Assembly: GCA_046153505.1 (NCBI GenBank)
Contig: JBJXDT010000008.1
Span: forward strand, 1-45,175
Direction of reading: 5' to 3'
Length of the DNA: 45,175 bases
Origin: JBJXDT01 sp046153505
GTDB lineage: Bacteria; Pseudomonadota; Gammaproteobacteria; Burkholderiales; Methylophilaceae
Part shown: in pieces, positions 7,203 through 15,606 of the stretch
Layout: the number at the start of each line of letters is the position of its first letter
How positions within the stretch are numbered: position 1 is the first letter of the stretch
Position numbers and translations under genes: made by a program
Notes under the pieces: generated by a model
The model's input: the letters and a program-made list of their open reading frames with translations, nothing else
Databases searched by the model: none
What the model was told of the DNA's origin: nothing

Positions 7203-8084
7203 CTACTTTTTCTTGGCTCTGGGGTGTGCTTGGTCATACACTTTGGTCAAATGTTGATAGTCTAAATGTGTGTAAACCTGTGTGGTGCTAATGTTGGCGT
7301 GGCCTAACATCTCTTGCACAGCTCGTAAATCCTGACTGCTTTGTAACACATGACTGGCAAAGCTGTGGCGCAACATATGCGGATGCACAGATGAGTTGAT
7401 GCCTTGCTTGATTGACCATTCTTTCATGCGATATTGAATGTTTCTGGCAGAAATACGCCTGCCCTGTAAGCCAATAAAAACGGCCTTCTCGGCAGGGTTC
7501 TTTATTAGCAAATTTGTACGACTTTTTAGCCATTTTTGTATCGCTTCCATGGCGTGGCTACCCAAAGGCACAATGCGCGTTTTGTTGCCTTTACCTGTTA
7601 CCGTTACCGTGCCTTCAGAAAAATCTAGCGCATCAATATTCAAGTTGACCAGCTCACTCAAACGTAACCCAGACGAATAAAAAAGCTCTAAAATTGCATG
7701 GTCGCGCAAGCTTAAAGTTGCGTCATCGCTAATATTCACAAGCTTTACAGCTTGCTCAATGGATAGTGCTTGCGGCAAAGTTTTGGGTGATTTTGGTGCG
7801 CGTAAACCAATGACAGGGTTATTGGAAAAACCTTTGCGATTGACTAAAAAATCAAAAAATCCGCGCCAACTGGAAAGCATACGTGCGATACTTTTACCGC
7901 CCAAACCTTTGCTGTGTAAAGTGGCGATAAAACGGCGAATGTGTATATTTTGCAGGCTGTTAAGCGCAGTTTCTCCAGTTAAATTAAGCAGATGCTTGAT
8001 GTCACGGGCATAATTTTCACGGGTGAGCGGACTTAGGCCGCGCTCAAAATTTAAGAAATTAAGATATTCAGTTAAAAAATCCAC
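7203..8084 (-). CDS. xerC: Tyrosine recombinase XerC
   Basis: A 293-residue site-specific recombinase that acts with XerD at dif to resolve chromosome dimers. All catalytic residues are visible: Arg in SSGLRLSELVNL, Lys in GKGNKTRIVPLG, His-x-x-Arg in HMLRHSFASH, His in LGHANIS and the nucleophilic Tyr in TQVYTHLD. An N-terminal SAM-like core-binding domain covers about residues 1-90. The gene follows DUF484 and dapF, the widely conserved dapF-DUF484-xerC order, which argues for XerC over XerD. Confidence 0.93.
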   Translation of the reverse strand: MDFLTEYLNFLNFERGLSPLTRENYARDIKHLLNLTGETALNSLQNIHIRRFIATLHSKGLGGKSIARMLSSWRGFFDFLVNRKGFSNNPVIGLRAPKSPKTLPQALSIEQAVKLVNISDDATLSLRDHAILELFYSSGLRLSELVNLNIDALDFSEGTVTVTGKGNKTRIVPLGSHAMEAIQKWLKSRTNLLIKNPAEKAVFIGLQGRRISARNIQYRMKEWSIKQGINSSVHPHMLRHSFASHVLQSSQDLRAVQEMLGHANISTTQVYTHLDYQHLTKVYDQAHPRAKKK

Positions 8085-8104
8085 ATTGCTTATTCAGTTT
8101 TAAT

Positions 8105-8761
8105 TTAGGCGATATCAACATGACGAGATAAGGCAGCACTAATATGCTCGGTTAGTTTCTGCAAGAAATCCGTGCCCATGCCCACATAAAAGCGCTCAAC
8201 TTGGTCGCTAGAGAGCGCCAAAAAGCCAAAGGTAGTTTCGCCTCGAAGTGGCAACACCGCTACAGAAGCGGCGGTTTCGATAAACCAGTCATCTAAATCT
8301 ACGCTGGTTGGTGTGGCGCCACAATACACGTTATGCACGTTTTTAAGCCATGCTTGCGTAGCTTCTGGCGTGTCGCTAAAAACAAGATTTGCTTCGTCTG
8401 TGCTATTGAGCGGCGCTGCCCAAATTCGCAAGTAGGTCTCAGCAATATTGAAAACTTCGGGCAGGTGATGACTAATGAGCTGTTCAACAGCGTCAAAACT
8501 TTTGGCTTGTTGCAACAAAACCGTGAAGCGATTTATTTTGTTGGCAATCGCATCATTTTCCTCAGCGTTTAACACCAATTCGGCAAAACGCTCTTCTAAG
8601 GCATTAATTTTGTCGCGCTGTGCAAGCTGCTGCCGCTCGGCTAGCGAAATTGTGCCGTCACCGTGCGGGCTGGGCAGATAAATGTCTGCGAGCAAAGAAG
8701 CGTTTTCTTCAAAAAATTGTGGATTATCTTTTAGGTAATTTTTTACATCAGTTGCTTCCAT
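8105..8761 (-). CDS. DUF484 family protein
   Basis: A 218-residue protein with the family's opening (VKNYLKDNPQFFEENASLLADIYLPSPHGDGTISLAERQ, shortened here in meaning: the L..P.FF..h..LL..L..PH.....SL.ERQ pattern). A coiled-coil stretch follows (residues about 40-75), then a GAF-like C-terminal domain (FGFLALSSDQVERFYVGMG). It is the YigA/DUF484 protein encoded between dapF and xerC in many proteobacteria; its biochemical function is unknown. The gene lies 26 bases after dapF and 20 bases before xerC on the same strand. Confidence 0.9.
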   Translation of the reverse strand: MEATDVKNYLKDNPQFFEENASLLADIYLPSPHGDGTISLAERQQLAQRDKINALEERFAELVLNAEENDAIANKINRFTVLLQQAKSFDAVEQLISHHLPEVFNIAETYLRIWAAPLNSTDEANLVFSDTPEATQAWLKNVHNVYCGATPTSVDLDDWFIETAASVAVLPLRGETTFGFLALSSDQVERFYVGMGTDFLQKLTEHISAALSRHVDIA

Positions 8762-8787
8762 TATTTCCCCTTCATCTACTTCAATCG

Positions 8788-9612
8788 CTAAATTTCAATT
8801 TGACCTTCAAACACAATTTCAGCAGGCCCGCTCATCATGACTGCGTCGCCATGCCAATCAATTTTAAGTTGCCCGCCGCGCGTATTAACTAACACTGGTG
8901 ATTGCAGCAAGCCAAGCTGAATCCCGCTGACAACCGCTGCACAAGCGCCTGTGCCGCAACTCAAGGTTTCGCCGCTGCCTCGCTCATAAACCCTCAGTTT
9001 AATTTCATGTGGGTTAACGATTTGCATAAAGCCCGCATTAACGCGTTGCGGAAAACTGGCATGTGATTCAATTTGCGGACCAAGGTCGCTTACATTTGCA
9101 GTATCTACATTATCCACCAAAGTGACTGCGTGAGGGTTGCCCATAGAAACAGCTGAAATGCTAATTGTTCGGTTATTAAGTGTGAGCGCATATTCACTTT
9201 GCTTGGACTCGACCAAGAATGGAATTTGCGTAGGCTCAAAGCGCGGTTTACCCATGTTAACCGTCACTTGACCATCTTCTTGTAACTTTAGCGAAATAAT
9301 ACCGCTTGCAGTTTCAACGACAATTTCATGTTTATTTGTTAAACCCTTATTCACTACAAATCGAACAAAGCAGCGTGCGCCATTCCCGCATTGCTCTACT
9401 TCACCACCATCTGCGTTAAAAATACGATAGCAAAAATCCACATTGGGTGTGTTGGTCCTTTCAACGAGTAAAAGTTGATCGCAACCCACTCCAAAAAAAC
9501 GATTGGCGATTTTTTTTATTTGGATTGCATTTAGCGATACGGGTGATGTAAAGGCATCAACCACTACAAAATCGTTGCCTGCGCCCTGCATTTTGGTGAA
9601 CTTAAGTTGCAT
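8788..9612 (-). CDS. dapF: Diaminopimelate epimerase
   Basis: A 274-residue cofactor-independent epimerase converting LL- to meso-diaminopimelate for lysine and peptidoglycan synthesis. The two catalytic cysteines are at residues 75 (EVEQCGNGARC) and 219 (GETLSCGTGACAA), and the substrate motif MQGAGNDFVVVD is at the N-terminus. Length equals E. coli DapF (274). It is the first gene of a dapF-DUF484-xerC unit and diverges from metK. Confidence 0.96.
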   Translation of the reverse strand: MQLKFTKMQGAGNDFVVVDAFTSPVSLNAIQIKKIANRFFGVGCDQLLLVERTNTPNVDFCYRIFNADGGEVEQCGNGARCFVRFVVNKGLTNKHEIVVETASGIISLKLQEDGQVTVNMGKPRFEPTQIPFLVESKQSEYALTLNNRTISISAVSMGNPHAVTLVDNVDTANVSDLGPQIESHASFPQRVNAGFMQIVNPHEIKLRVYERGSGETLSCGTGACAAVVSGIQLGLLQSPVLVNTRGGQLKIDWHGDAVMMSGPAEIVFEGQIEI

Positions 9613-9688
9613 AATGTATTAATATCACTGAATTAGGTTGTATCTTTATGCGTCAATATTTGTCTCCATACTGTCACAAAAAATCGCG

Positions 9689-9694
9689 TATAAT
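9689..9694 (+). promoter_or_regulatory. Probable -10 element of the metK promoter
   Basis: A perfect TATAAT stands 84 bases before the metK ATG in the dapF-metK intergenic space. No good -35 hexamer is present at 16-18 bases; TTGTCT at 9659 is too distant. The predicted leader of about 78 bases contains a small stem (GCTTGC with GTAAGC). I recognise no known SAM riboswitch in it. Confidence 0.4.
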
Positions 9695-9778
9695 AGCACT
9701 CTTGTCCTGACTTGCTTGCTTCAGCCTTTAGTAAGCGCGTCATTTCAATTTATTAAACTTTCTTTTCAAGGCGCACTC

Positions 9779-10948
9779 ATGACTCAAAGCAACAATGAAT
9801 ATTTATTTACCTCTGAATCAGTTTCAGAAGGACATCCAGACAAACTCGCTGACCAAGTATCCGATAGTATTTTAGATGCCATTTTAGCACAAGACCCAAC
9901 TGCTCGCGTCGCTGCAGAAACCTTAGCTAACACTGGCTTAGTAGTGCTTGCAGGCGAAATTACAACTACTGCAAATGTTGATTATATTAAAGTGGCCCGC
10001 GATGCGATTAAACGAATTGGCTATGATAATACTGAATACGGTATCGATTACAAAGGTTGTGCTGTATTGGTGGCGTATGACAAACAATCACCCGATATTG
10101 CACAAGGTGTAGATAACGCAAATGACGACCCACTCGATCAAGGTGCAGGTGACCAAGGCTTGATGTTTGGCTATGCCGTTAACGAAACACCACAACTGAT
10201 GCCACTCCCTATTTGGTTAAGTCATCGATTAATGGAGCGACAAGCTGCACTCCGTAAAGACGGTCGTTTGCCATGGTTACGCCCAGATGCGAAATCACAA
10301 GTTACCGTGCAATATATCGATGGCAAGCCACACAAAATCGATACCGTGTTGATTTCAACGCAACACGCCCCAGAAATGGAACTTAAAGACATTCGCGAAG
10401 CGGTGATTGAGGAAATTATTAAGCCGATGTTGCCAAAAGAGCTTATTAAAGGCGAGATTAAATACTTGGTAAATCCGACTGGACGATTTGTCGTGGGCGG
10501 CCCACAAGGAGATTGTGGTTTAACTGGCCGTAAAATTATTGTTGATACCTATGGAGGTGCAGCACCTCATGGTGGTGGCGCATTCTCTGGAAAAGACCCA
10601 TCAAAAGTTGACCGTAGTGCGGCATATGCAGGTCGCTATGTGGCTAAAAACATCGTAGCGGCAGGCTTGGCAGATAAATGTTTGGTTCAAGTGAGTTATG
10701 CAATTGGCGTGGCACAACCAACCAGCGTGATGGTTGAAACTTATGGTACTGGTAAAGTTTCTAATGAAATTTTGACAGCTTTAGTACGTGAGCATTTTGA
10801 TTTGCGTCCAAAAGGAATTGTTAAAATGTTGGACTTACTTCGTCCTATTTATTCAAAAACTGCTGCTTATGGTCACTTTGGCCGTGATGAGCCAGAATTT
10901 ACTTGGGAAGCGACTGATAAAGTAAATGCATTAAAAGCGGCACTTTAG
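9779..10948 (+). CDS. metK: S-adenosylmethionine synthetase
   Basis: A 389-residue cytosolic enzyme making SAM from methionine and ATP. Signature motifs are visible: GHPDKLADQVSDSILDA at the N-terminus, GAGDQGLMFGYA in the middle and GGGAFSGKDPSKVDRS toward the C-terminus. I chose the ATG at 9779 because MTQSNNEYLFTSESVSEGHPDK matches family N-termini; the same frame is open further upstream but that part is non-conserved and includes the promoter region. It starts a methyl-cycle cluster with ahcY and metF on the same strand. Confidence 0.97.
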   Translation: MTQSNNEYLFTSESVSEGHPDKLADQVSDSILDAILAQDPTARVAAETLANTGLVVLAGEITTTANVDYIKVARDAIKRIGYDNTEYGIDYKGCAVLVAYDKQSPDIAQGVDNANDDPLDQGAGDQGLMFGYAVNETPQLMPLPIWLSHRLMERQAALRKDGRLPWLRPDAKSQVTVQYIDGKPHKIDTVLISTQHAPEMELKDIREAVIEEIIKPMLPKELIKGEIKYLVNPTGRFVVGGPQGDCGLTGRKIIVDTYGGAAPHGGGAFSGKDPSKVDRSAAYAGRYVAKNIVAAGLADKCLVQVSYAIGVAQPTSVMVETYGTGKVSNEILTALVREHFDLRPKGIVKMLDLLRPIYSKTAAYGHFGRDEPEFTWEATDKVNALKAAL

Positions 10949-10967
10949 TCTCTCAAATCCACAGATA

Positions 10968-11003
10968 TATAGTTCAGAGTTAGCTTTAAACTCTGTACTA
11001 TAT
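10968..11003 (+). promoter_or_regulatory. Inverted repeat spanning the metK-HD-GYP junction and the HD-GYP start codon
   Basis: The 16-base left arm (ATATAGTTCAGAGTTA) and right arm (AAACTCTGTACTATAT, ending at 11003) pair at 14 of 16 positions around a short loop. The right arm includes the first bases of the ATG at 11002. It may be the metK transcription terminator lacking a long T-run, a translational block on the HD-GYP message, or both. Confidence 0.5.
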
Positions 11004-12225
11004 GTTAAAAACCATCGCAACAAATCAAGTCAGAAAAGGAATGTTTATCCATTCGCTAAAAGGCGCATGGATAGACCATCCATTTTGGAAGCAAGCTTTT
11101 AAGCTTACAGATGCTGATGACCTAAAAAAACTCCAAGATAGTGTAATTAAACAGGTAGTCATTGACACCTCTAAAGGCTTGGATGTTTTACAAAAATCCC
11201 CAGATGTAGCTGTTGAAAAAAAGCCAGAGGAACCCCTCCCAGAGGTTTCTGCCAAGGAAATACCCGCTATTAACCGTATTCCGGCAAGCAGAGAGCGTGC
11301 AAAGGCCAAACGTGCCATCGCTTCTTCTAAAAAAGCGGTGGTTTCGATGTTCAATGATGTACGCATGGGCAAGGCGATTAATACAGAGAGTCTTGCACCA
11401 TTAGTTGATGAAATTTCAGCCTCATTGAACCGAAATGAAGGCGCACTTATTAGTCTTGTGCGGCTTAAAACTTCGGATGATTACACTTACATGCACAGTG
11501 TTGCGGTTTGCGCGTTGATGGTTGCCTTGGCAAGACAGATGGGCTTGTCGGAAGCGGAAATTAAACAGGCTGGACTTGCTGGGCTACTCCATGATGTTGG
11601 TAAAGCTACTATCCCAGTTGAGGTATTAAATAAACCTGGCGCACTGACTTCGGAAGAGTTTATTTTAATTAAGTTACATCCTGAACGCGGCCATGAATTG
11701 CTTTTGAAAGGGCAAGTTAAAGATGAAGTTGCTTTGGATGTTTGTTTGCATCATCACGAAAAAATAGATGGTTCAGGTTATCCACACAAACTAAGTGGCA
11801 ATCAAATTAGTTTATTTGCCAAAATGGGGGCAGTATGTGACGTGTATGATGCCATTACCTCAAACCGTCCTTATAAAGCGGGATGGGATCCTGGGACTTC
11901 TTTGCATACAATGGCGCAATGGAAAGGTCATTTTGATGATGTGGTATTTAAGGCCTTTGTAAAGTCTGTGGGCATTTACCCTATTGGTACTATGGTGTTG
12001 CTCAAGTCTAATAGACTGGGTGTCGTGATTGATCAAAGCCCGAACGATTTGCTTTCCCCTTTGGTGAAAGTATTTTTTTCAACTAAATCTAAACTCCGCA
12101 TTCCCGTCGAGGTGGTAGATTTGTCTAAGCTTGGCGTTGCTGACCAAATAATTGGCCATGAAGATCCTGCAGCTTGGGGCATTGAAGATGTAGATGATTT
12201 ATGGAATCAAAATGATTTATGGTAA
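11002..12225 (+). CDS. HD-GYP domain protein with N-terminal DUF3391 (probable c-di-GMP phosphodiesterase)
   Basis: A 407-residue cytosolic protein. The N-terminus (IATNQVRKGMFIHSLKGAW, DHPFWKQAF) is the DUF3391 domain often joined to HD-GYP. The HD-GYP domain spans roughly residues 145-325, with LLHDVGKATIP, HHHEKIDGSGYP and CDVYDAITSNRPYK. All hallmark metal ligands and the GYP residues are present, so hydrolysis of cyclic di-GMP is likely. The ATG at 11002 is favoured because DUF3391 starts there, although it lies inside a hairpin and lacks a ribosome-binding site. An in-frame ATG at 11041 with AAAAGGA touching it would cut the domain. The gene sits between metK and the SAH riboswitch. Confidence 0.88.
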   Translation: MLKTIATNQVRKGMFIHSLKGAWIDHPFWKQAFKLTDADDLKKLQDSVIKQVVIDTSKGLDVLQKSPDVAVEKKPEEPLPEVSAKEIPAINRIPASRERAKAKRAIASSKKAVVSMFNDVRMGKAINTESLAPLVDEISASLNRNEGALISLVRLKTSDDYTYMHSVAVCALMVALARQMGLSEAEIKQAGLAGLLHDVGKATIPVEVLNKPGALTSEEFILIKLHPERGHELLLKGQVKDEVALDVCLHHHEKIDGSGYPHKLSGNQISLFAKMGAVCDVYDAITSNRPYKAGWDPGTSLHTMAQWKGHFDDVVFKAFVKSVGIYPIGTMVLLKSNRLGVVIDQSPNDLLSPLVKVFFSTKSKLRIPVEVVDLSKLGVADQIIGHEDPAAWGIEDVDDLWNQNDLW

Positions 12226-12271
12226 GCAGAATTTTTGAAATTTAAATTAATCGTAGTACAATAAGCGAATT

Positions 12272-12365
12272 ACCGAGGAACGTTGCGAGAGCTTTCATGG
12301 CTCCTAGGCTCGGTTTGCAAGATAAAGCTTTAACTTTTTTAAGCATCTTGTAACGGCGTTCACCT
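12272..12365 (+). promoter_or_regulatory. S-adenosylhomocysteine (SAH) riboswitch
   Basis: The aptamer core is readable: P1 CCGAG (12273-12277) pairs with CTCGG (12309-12313), and GAACG (12278-12282) forms the pseudoknot with CGTTC (12357-12361) in the conserved ACGGCGTTCACC end. A variable hairpin (CAAGAT with ATCTTG) lies between. SAH riboswitches activate genes for SAH removal, and ahcY follows on the same strand about 100 bases downstream. The match to the family pattern is strong. Confidence 0.92.
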
Positions 12366-12402
12366 ATTTTTAAACCGTGCCAGACACGGGAATTGGGTGA
12401 AC
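12358..12402 (+). promoter_or_regulatory. Alternative hairpin overlapping the SAH aptamer 3' end (expression platform candidate)
   Basis: GTTCACC (12358-12364), part of the aptamer pseudoknot strand, is perfectly complementary to GGTGAAC (12396-12402). A CCGTG/CACGG hairpin (12375-12379 with 12385-12389) lies inside. Pairing here and aptamer folding exclude each other, so this is a plausible switch. The ahcY ribosome-binding site (AAGGA near 12454) is outside this stem. Confidence 0.55.
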
Positions 12403-12464
12403 AAAGCTGAAACTTTTTCAAACCCCCATTCTCCTGCTGGTCACAATTAATTCAAGGATTTTAA

Positions 12465-13874
12465 ATGAATACCGTGACTGACAACCAAGACTTTATTATT
12501 GCCGATATTAATTTAGCGGCATTCGGACGCAAGGAAATTGCGATTGCTGAAACTGAAATGCCTGGCTTAATGGCGATTCGTGAAGAGTATGCTAAATCTC
12601 AACCATTAAAAGGTGCGCGCATAACTGGCTCACTTCATATGACGATTCAAACTGCAGTGTTGATTGAAACACTAAAAGACTTAGGCGCTGAAGTGCGTTG
12701 GGCATCTTGCAACATTTACTCTACGCAAGACCATGCAGCTGCAGCGATTGCGGCTGGTGGAACTGCTGTTTTCGCGATTAAAGGCGAAACATTGGAAGAG
12801 TATTGGGATTACACGCACCGTATTTTTGAATGGGCAGATGGTAGCTATAGCAACATGATTCTAGATGATGGTGGCGACGCGACTTTATTGCTACATTTGG
12901 GTACGCGCGCAGAAAAAGATTTAACTGTTGTTGCAAATCCAACTAGTGAAGAAGAAATATGCCTTTTTAATGCCATCAAAGAAAAATTAAAGGTTTCACC
13001 AAACTGGTATTCTGTTCGTCTAGCCGCTATTAAGGGCGTTACAGAAGAAACCACAACTGGCGTGCATCGTTTATATCAAATGCATAAAGAAGGAAAGTTA
13101 GCTTTCCCAGCAATCAACGTGAATGATTCAGTAACAAAATCAAAATTTGACAATTTATACGGCTGCCGCGAAAGTTTGGTTGATGCGATTAAACGCGCAA
13201 CTGATGTGATGATTGCAGGTAAAGTGGCAGTTGTTGCAGGTTACGGAGATGTAGGTAAGGGTTCAGCACAGGCTTTGCGTGCGCTTTCAGCACAAGTTTG
13301 GGTGACGGAAATTGATCCGATTTGCGCTTTACAAGCCGCGATGGAAGGTTATCGTGTAGTAACCATGGATTATGCTTGTGAGCATGCAGATATTTTTGTC
13401 ACTGCGACTGGCAATTACCATGTGATTACGCATGACCATATGGCAAAAATGAAAGAGCAAGCGATTGTATGTAACATTGGCCACTTTGATAACGAAATTG
13501 ATGTAGCCAGTTTGGAAAAATACGAGTGGGATGAAATTAAGCCACAAGTGGACCATGTGATTTTCCCTGATGGCAAACGCATTATTCTTCTGGCAAAAGG
13601 TCGTTTGGTCAACCTAGGCTGCGGCACAGGGCATCCAAGCTATGTGATGAGCTCTAGTTTTGCGAATCAAACTATTGCGCAAATTGAATTATTCACTAAA
13701 AATGCCAATTATCCTGTGGGCGTATATACTTTACCCAAGCATTTGGATGAAAAAGTGGCTGTGTTGCAACTGAAAAAGTTAAATGCGCAACTAACGCGCC
13801 TCACAGCGCAGCAGGCCGCGTATATTGGCGTCACACAAGATGGTCCCTACAAGACAGATCACTATCGGTATTAA
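12465..13874 (+). CDS. ahcY: Adenosylhomocysteinase
   Basis: A 469-residue NAD-dependent enzyme that splits SAH into homocysteine and adenosine, relieving product inhibition of methyltransferases. The NAD-binding motif VVAGYGDVGKGSAQALRA is near residues 255-272. The C-terminal LPKHLDEKVAVLQLKKL and the ending DGPYKTDHYRY are diagnostic. Length fits the longer bacterial form. An AAGGA site precedes the ATG, and an SAH riboswitch lies in the leader, so expression should rise with SAH. The small holin-fold gene follows by 25 bases. Confidence 0.97.
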   Translation: MNTVTDNQDFIIADINLAAFGRKEIAIAETEMPGLMAIREEYAKSQPLKGARITGSLHMTIQTAVLIETLKDLGAEVRWASCNIYSTQDHAAAAIAAGGTAVFAIKGETLEEYWDYTHRIFEWADGSYSNMILDDGGDATLLLHLGTRAEKDLTVVANPTSEEEICLFNAIKEKLKVSPNWYSVRLAAIKGVTEETTTGVHRLYQMHKEGKLAFPAINVNDSVTKSKFDNLYGCRESLVDAIKRATDVMIAGKVAVVAGYGDVGKGSAQALRALSAQVWVTEIDPICALQAAMEGYRVVTMDYACEHADIFVTATGNYHVITHDHMAKMKEQAIVCNIGHFDNEIDVASLEKYEWDEIKPQVDHVIFPDGKRIILLAKGRLVNLGCGTGHPSYVMSSSFANQTIAQIELFTKNANYPVGVYTLPKHLDEKVAVLQLKKLNAQLTRLTAQQAAYIGVTQDGPYKTDHYRY

Positions 13875-13899
13875 TAAGCGTTATAAAGGAGATTCGGGC

Positions 13900-14247
13900 A
13901 TGAAATTATTATTAGGTTGGTTGCTCAATGCCTTAGCATTGCTTGCGGTAGCTTATTTCGTGCCCGATATTCATATTTCTGGTTTGGCTGTTGCTTTAAT
14001 TGCGGCAGTAGTCATTGGCTTGGTGAATGTTCTCATTAAGCCAATTTTAGTAATTTTGACTTTGCCAGTAACAATATTGACACTCGGTTTGTTTATTTTG
14101 GTGATTAATGGCGCCTTGTTTTGGGGCGTTGGACATGTGCTACAAGGTTTTACAGTGAGCTCGTTTAAGGCCGGCATTATCGGTGCGCTTGCCTACAGCG
14201 TAATTTCTTGGCTACTTTCAGCCTTACTTATTAGTAAAAAAGATTAA
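13900..14247 (+). CDS. Small four-helix membrane protein, phage holin family 4 (PF04020/YvlD-like)
   Basis: A 115-residue protein with about four membrane helices (for example LLGWLLNALALLAVAYFV, LAVALIAAVVIGLVNVLI, TILTLGLFILVINGALFW and IIGALAYSVISWLLSALL) and the family motif NVLIKPILVILTLPVTILTLG. Despite the family name these are chromosomal membrane proteins of unknown function, and nothing phage-like surrounds it. The ATG at 13900 has AAAGGA eight bases ahead; the longer frame from 13825 lies inside ahcY. It lies between ahcY and metF, an arrangement I believe is common in betaproteobacteria. Confidence 0.85.
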   Translation: MKLLLGWLLNALALLAVAYFVPDIHISGLAVALIAAVVIGLVNVLIKPILVILTLPVTILTLGLFILVINGALFWGVGHVLQGFTVSSFKAGIIGALAYSVISWLLSALLISKKD

Positions 14248-14254
14248 AAATTAA

Positions 14255-15094
14255 GTGCAAAATATTCCATTAAGTTTTGAGTTCTTCCCGCCAAAAACTG
14301 CAGATGGTATTGCCCATTTGCGTGAAGCGCGCTTGCAATTGGCTGCGTTTAAACCTGAGTTTTTTTCTGTAACGTTTGGAGCGGGCGGCTCTACTCGTGA
14401 TAGAACCATGGATACCGTGTTTGAAATTCAGGCAGAAGGACACCAAGCAGCGCCTCATATCTCTTGTATTTCGTCGAGTAAAGATGAAATACGAGAATTA
14501 TTGAAAGCTTATCAAGCAAAAAATATCAAACACCTAGTGACTCTTCGTGGCGATGTGCCTTCTGGCGAAGTAAGTGTGGGCGATTTTAAATACGCTGCCG
14601 AGTTGGTAGCGTTTATCCGCAAGGAAACTGGCGATTGGTTTCATATAGAAGTGGCTGCATACCCCGAGTTTCACCCAGAGGCGATTTCCGCAGAAAAGGA
14701 TATTGCTAACTTTAAGCGCAAAATTGAGGCAGGCGCTGATTCGGCCATTACACAATATTTTTACAATGCAGACGCGTATTTTAGATTTGTAGATTCCTGT
14801 CAAAAGGAAGGTATTAAAGTGCCAATCGTGCCAGGGGTGATGCCGATTTATAATTATACGCAATTGGCACGCTTTTCTGGTATTTGCGGGGCAGAAATTC
14901 CGCGCTGGTTGCGTTTGCGCTTAGAGGCTTATGCAGACGATTTGCCGTCGCTACGAGCCTTTGGTACAGATGTTGTGAGTGAACTATGCGCTAATCTGCT
15001 TGCGTCTGGCGCGCCAAGCTTGCATTTTTATACACTTAACCAAGCTGGAATAATTAGCAATATTCTGAACAATGTTGGCGCTGAAAATAGCTAA
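14255..15094 (+). CDS. metF: 5,10-methylenetetrahydrofolate reductase
   Basis: A 279-residue FAD enzyme that reduces methylene-THF to methyl-THF for methionine synthesis. Motifs seen are SFEFFPPKTADG near the start, SVTFGAGGSTRDRT, LVTLRGDVPSGE and ITQYFYNADAYFRFVD. It starts with GTG at 14255, seven bases after the previous stop; the conserved N-terminal sequence begins at once, supporting this start. Together with metK and ahcY it completes the local methyl cycle. Its stop is two bases from the convergent smg stop. Confidence 0.95.
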   Translation: MQNIPLSFEFFPPKTADGIAHLREARLQLAAFKPEFFSVTFGAGGSTRDRTMDTVFEIQAEGHQAAPHISCISSSKDEIRELLKAYQAKNIKHLVTLRGDVPSGEVSVGDFKYAAELVAFIRKETGDWFHIEVAAYPEFHPEAISAEKDIANFKRKIEAGADSAITQYFYNADAYFRFVDSCQKEGIKVPIVPGVMPIYNYTQLARFSGICGAEIPRWLRLRLEAYADDLPSLRAFGTDVVSELCANLLASGAPSLHFYTLNQAGIISNILNNVGAENS

Positions 15095-15096
15095 TA

Positions 15097-15573
15097 TTAT
15101 TGTGTAGTTAAGCCACGCGGATTAAAAAGCGCATCTTCAACAAACAAATAGTCTTTTTCACGGCCTTTATTCCATAAAGCCATCATTGTAATCCAGCGCG
15201 TTTCCTCGATTTTAATTTCAACCTGTTTCAATGCCATGGCGCGATCGATAATTAAATCACGCTCCATATCATTAATGACATTGGCTTGCTGAAGGAAAAT
15301 GATAAACCCAAGGCTTTCTGTGCTGATTTTATCAAGTTCAGCTTCTGTAAAAGCGCGGAGTGAAGTTGCTTTATGGCAGTATGTTTCTTCAGAGGCGGAG
15401 AGCATGAATTTCATTTGTTGAAACCAATCAAAAGCGCCCAAAATGTCACCATGTTCGAACCCTGCCGCAGAGAGTTCTTGCTCCATTATTTCATCATTAG
15501 AGAGCGAATTTAGATCTGGTAAGGTATGGTTAGCAAAATAATTTTCAAACATGAAAACCAGCACTTCAAACAT
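15097..15573 (-). CDS. smg: Smg family protein (DUF494)
   Basis: A 158-residue protein beginning MFEVLVFMFENYF, with the family features ELSAAGFEHGDILGAFDWF and the C-terminal IEETRWITMMALWN. Smg is a conserved proteobacterial protein of unknown biochemical role, encoded next to dprA. Here it is the last gene of a LysM-dprA-smg unit, 33 bases after dprA. In many relatives topA follows; here metF converges instead. Confidence 0.9.
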   Translation of the reverse strand: MFEVLVFMFENYFANHTLPDLNSLSNDEIMEQELSAAGFEHGDILGAFDWFQQMKFMLSASEETYCHKATSLRAFTEAELDKISTESLGFIIFLQQANVINDMERDLIIDRAMALKQVEIKIEETRWITMMALWNKGREKDYLFVEDALFNPRGLTTQ

Positions 15574-15606
15574 AGTTACACTTCCTCTCCGATTGGGTTT
15601 AATTGT

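Noticed and set aside
9695..9778. SAM riboswitch in the metK leader
   Set aside because: The leader is short and shows only a small imperfect stem; none of the SAM-I, SAM-II or SAM/SAH consensus elements could be matched.
13900..14247. Possible prophage fragment because of the holin family name
   Set aside because: The family is widespread in chromosomes; neighbours are ahcY and metF and no other phage gene is present.
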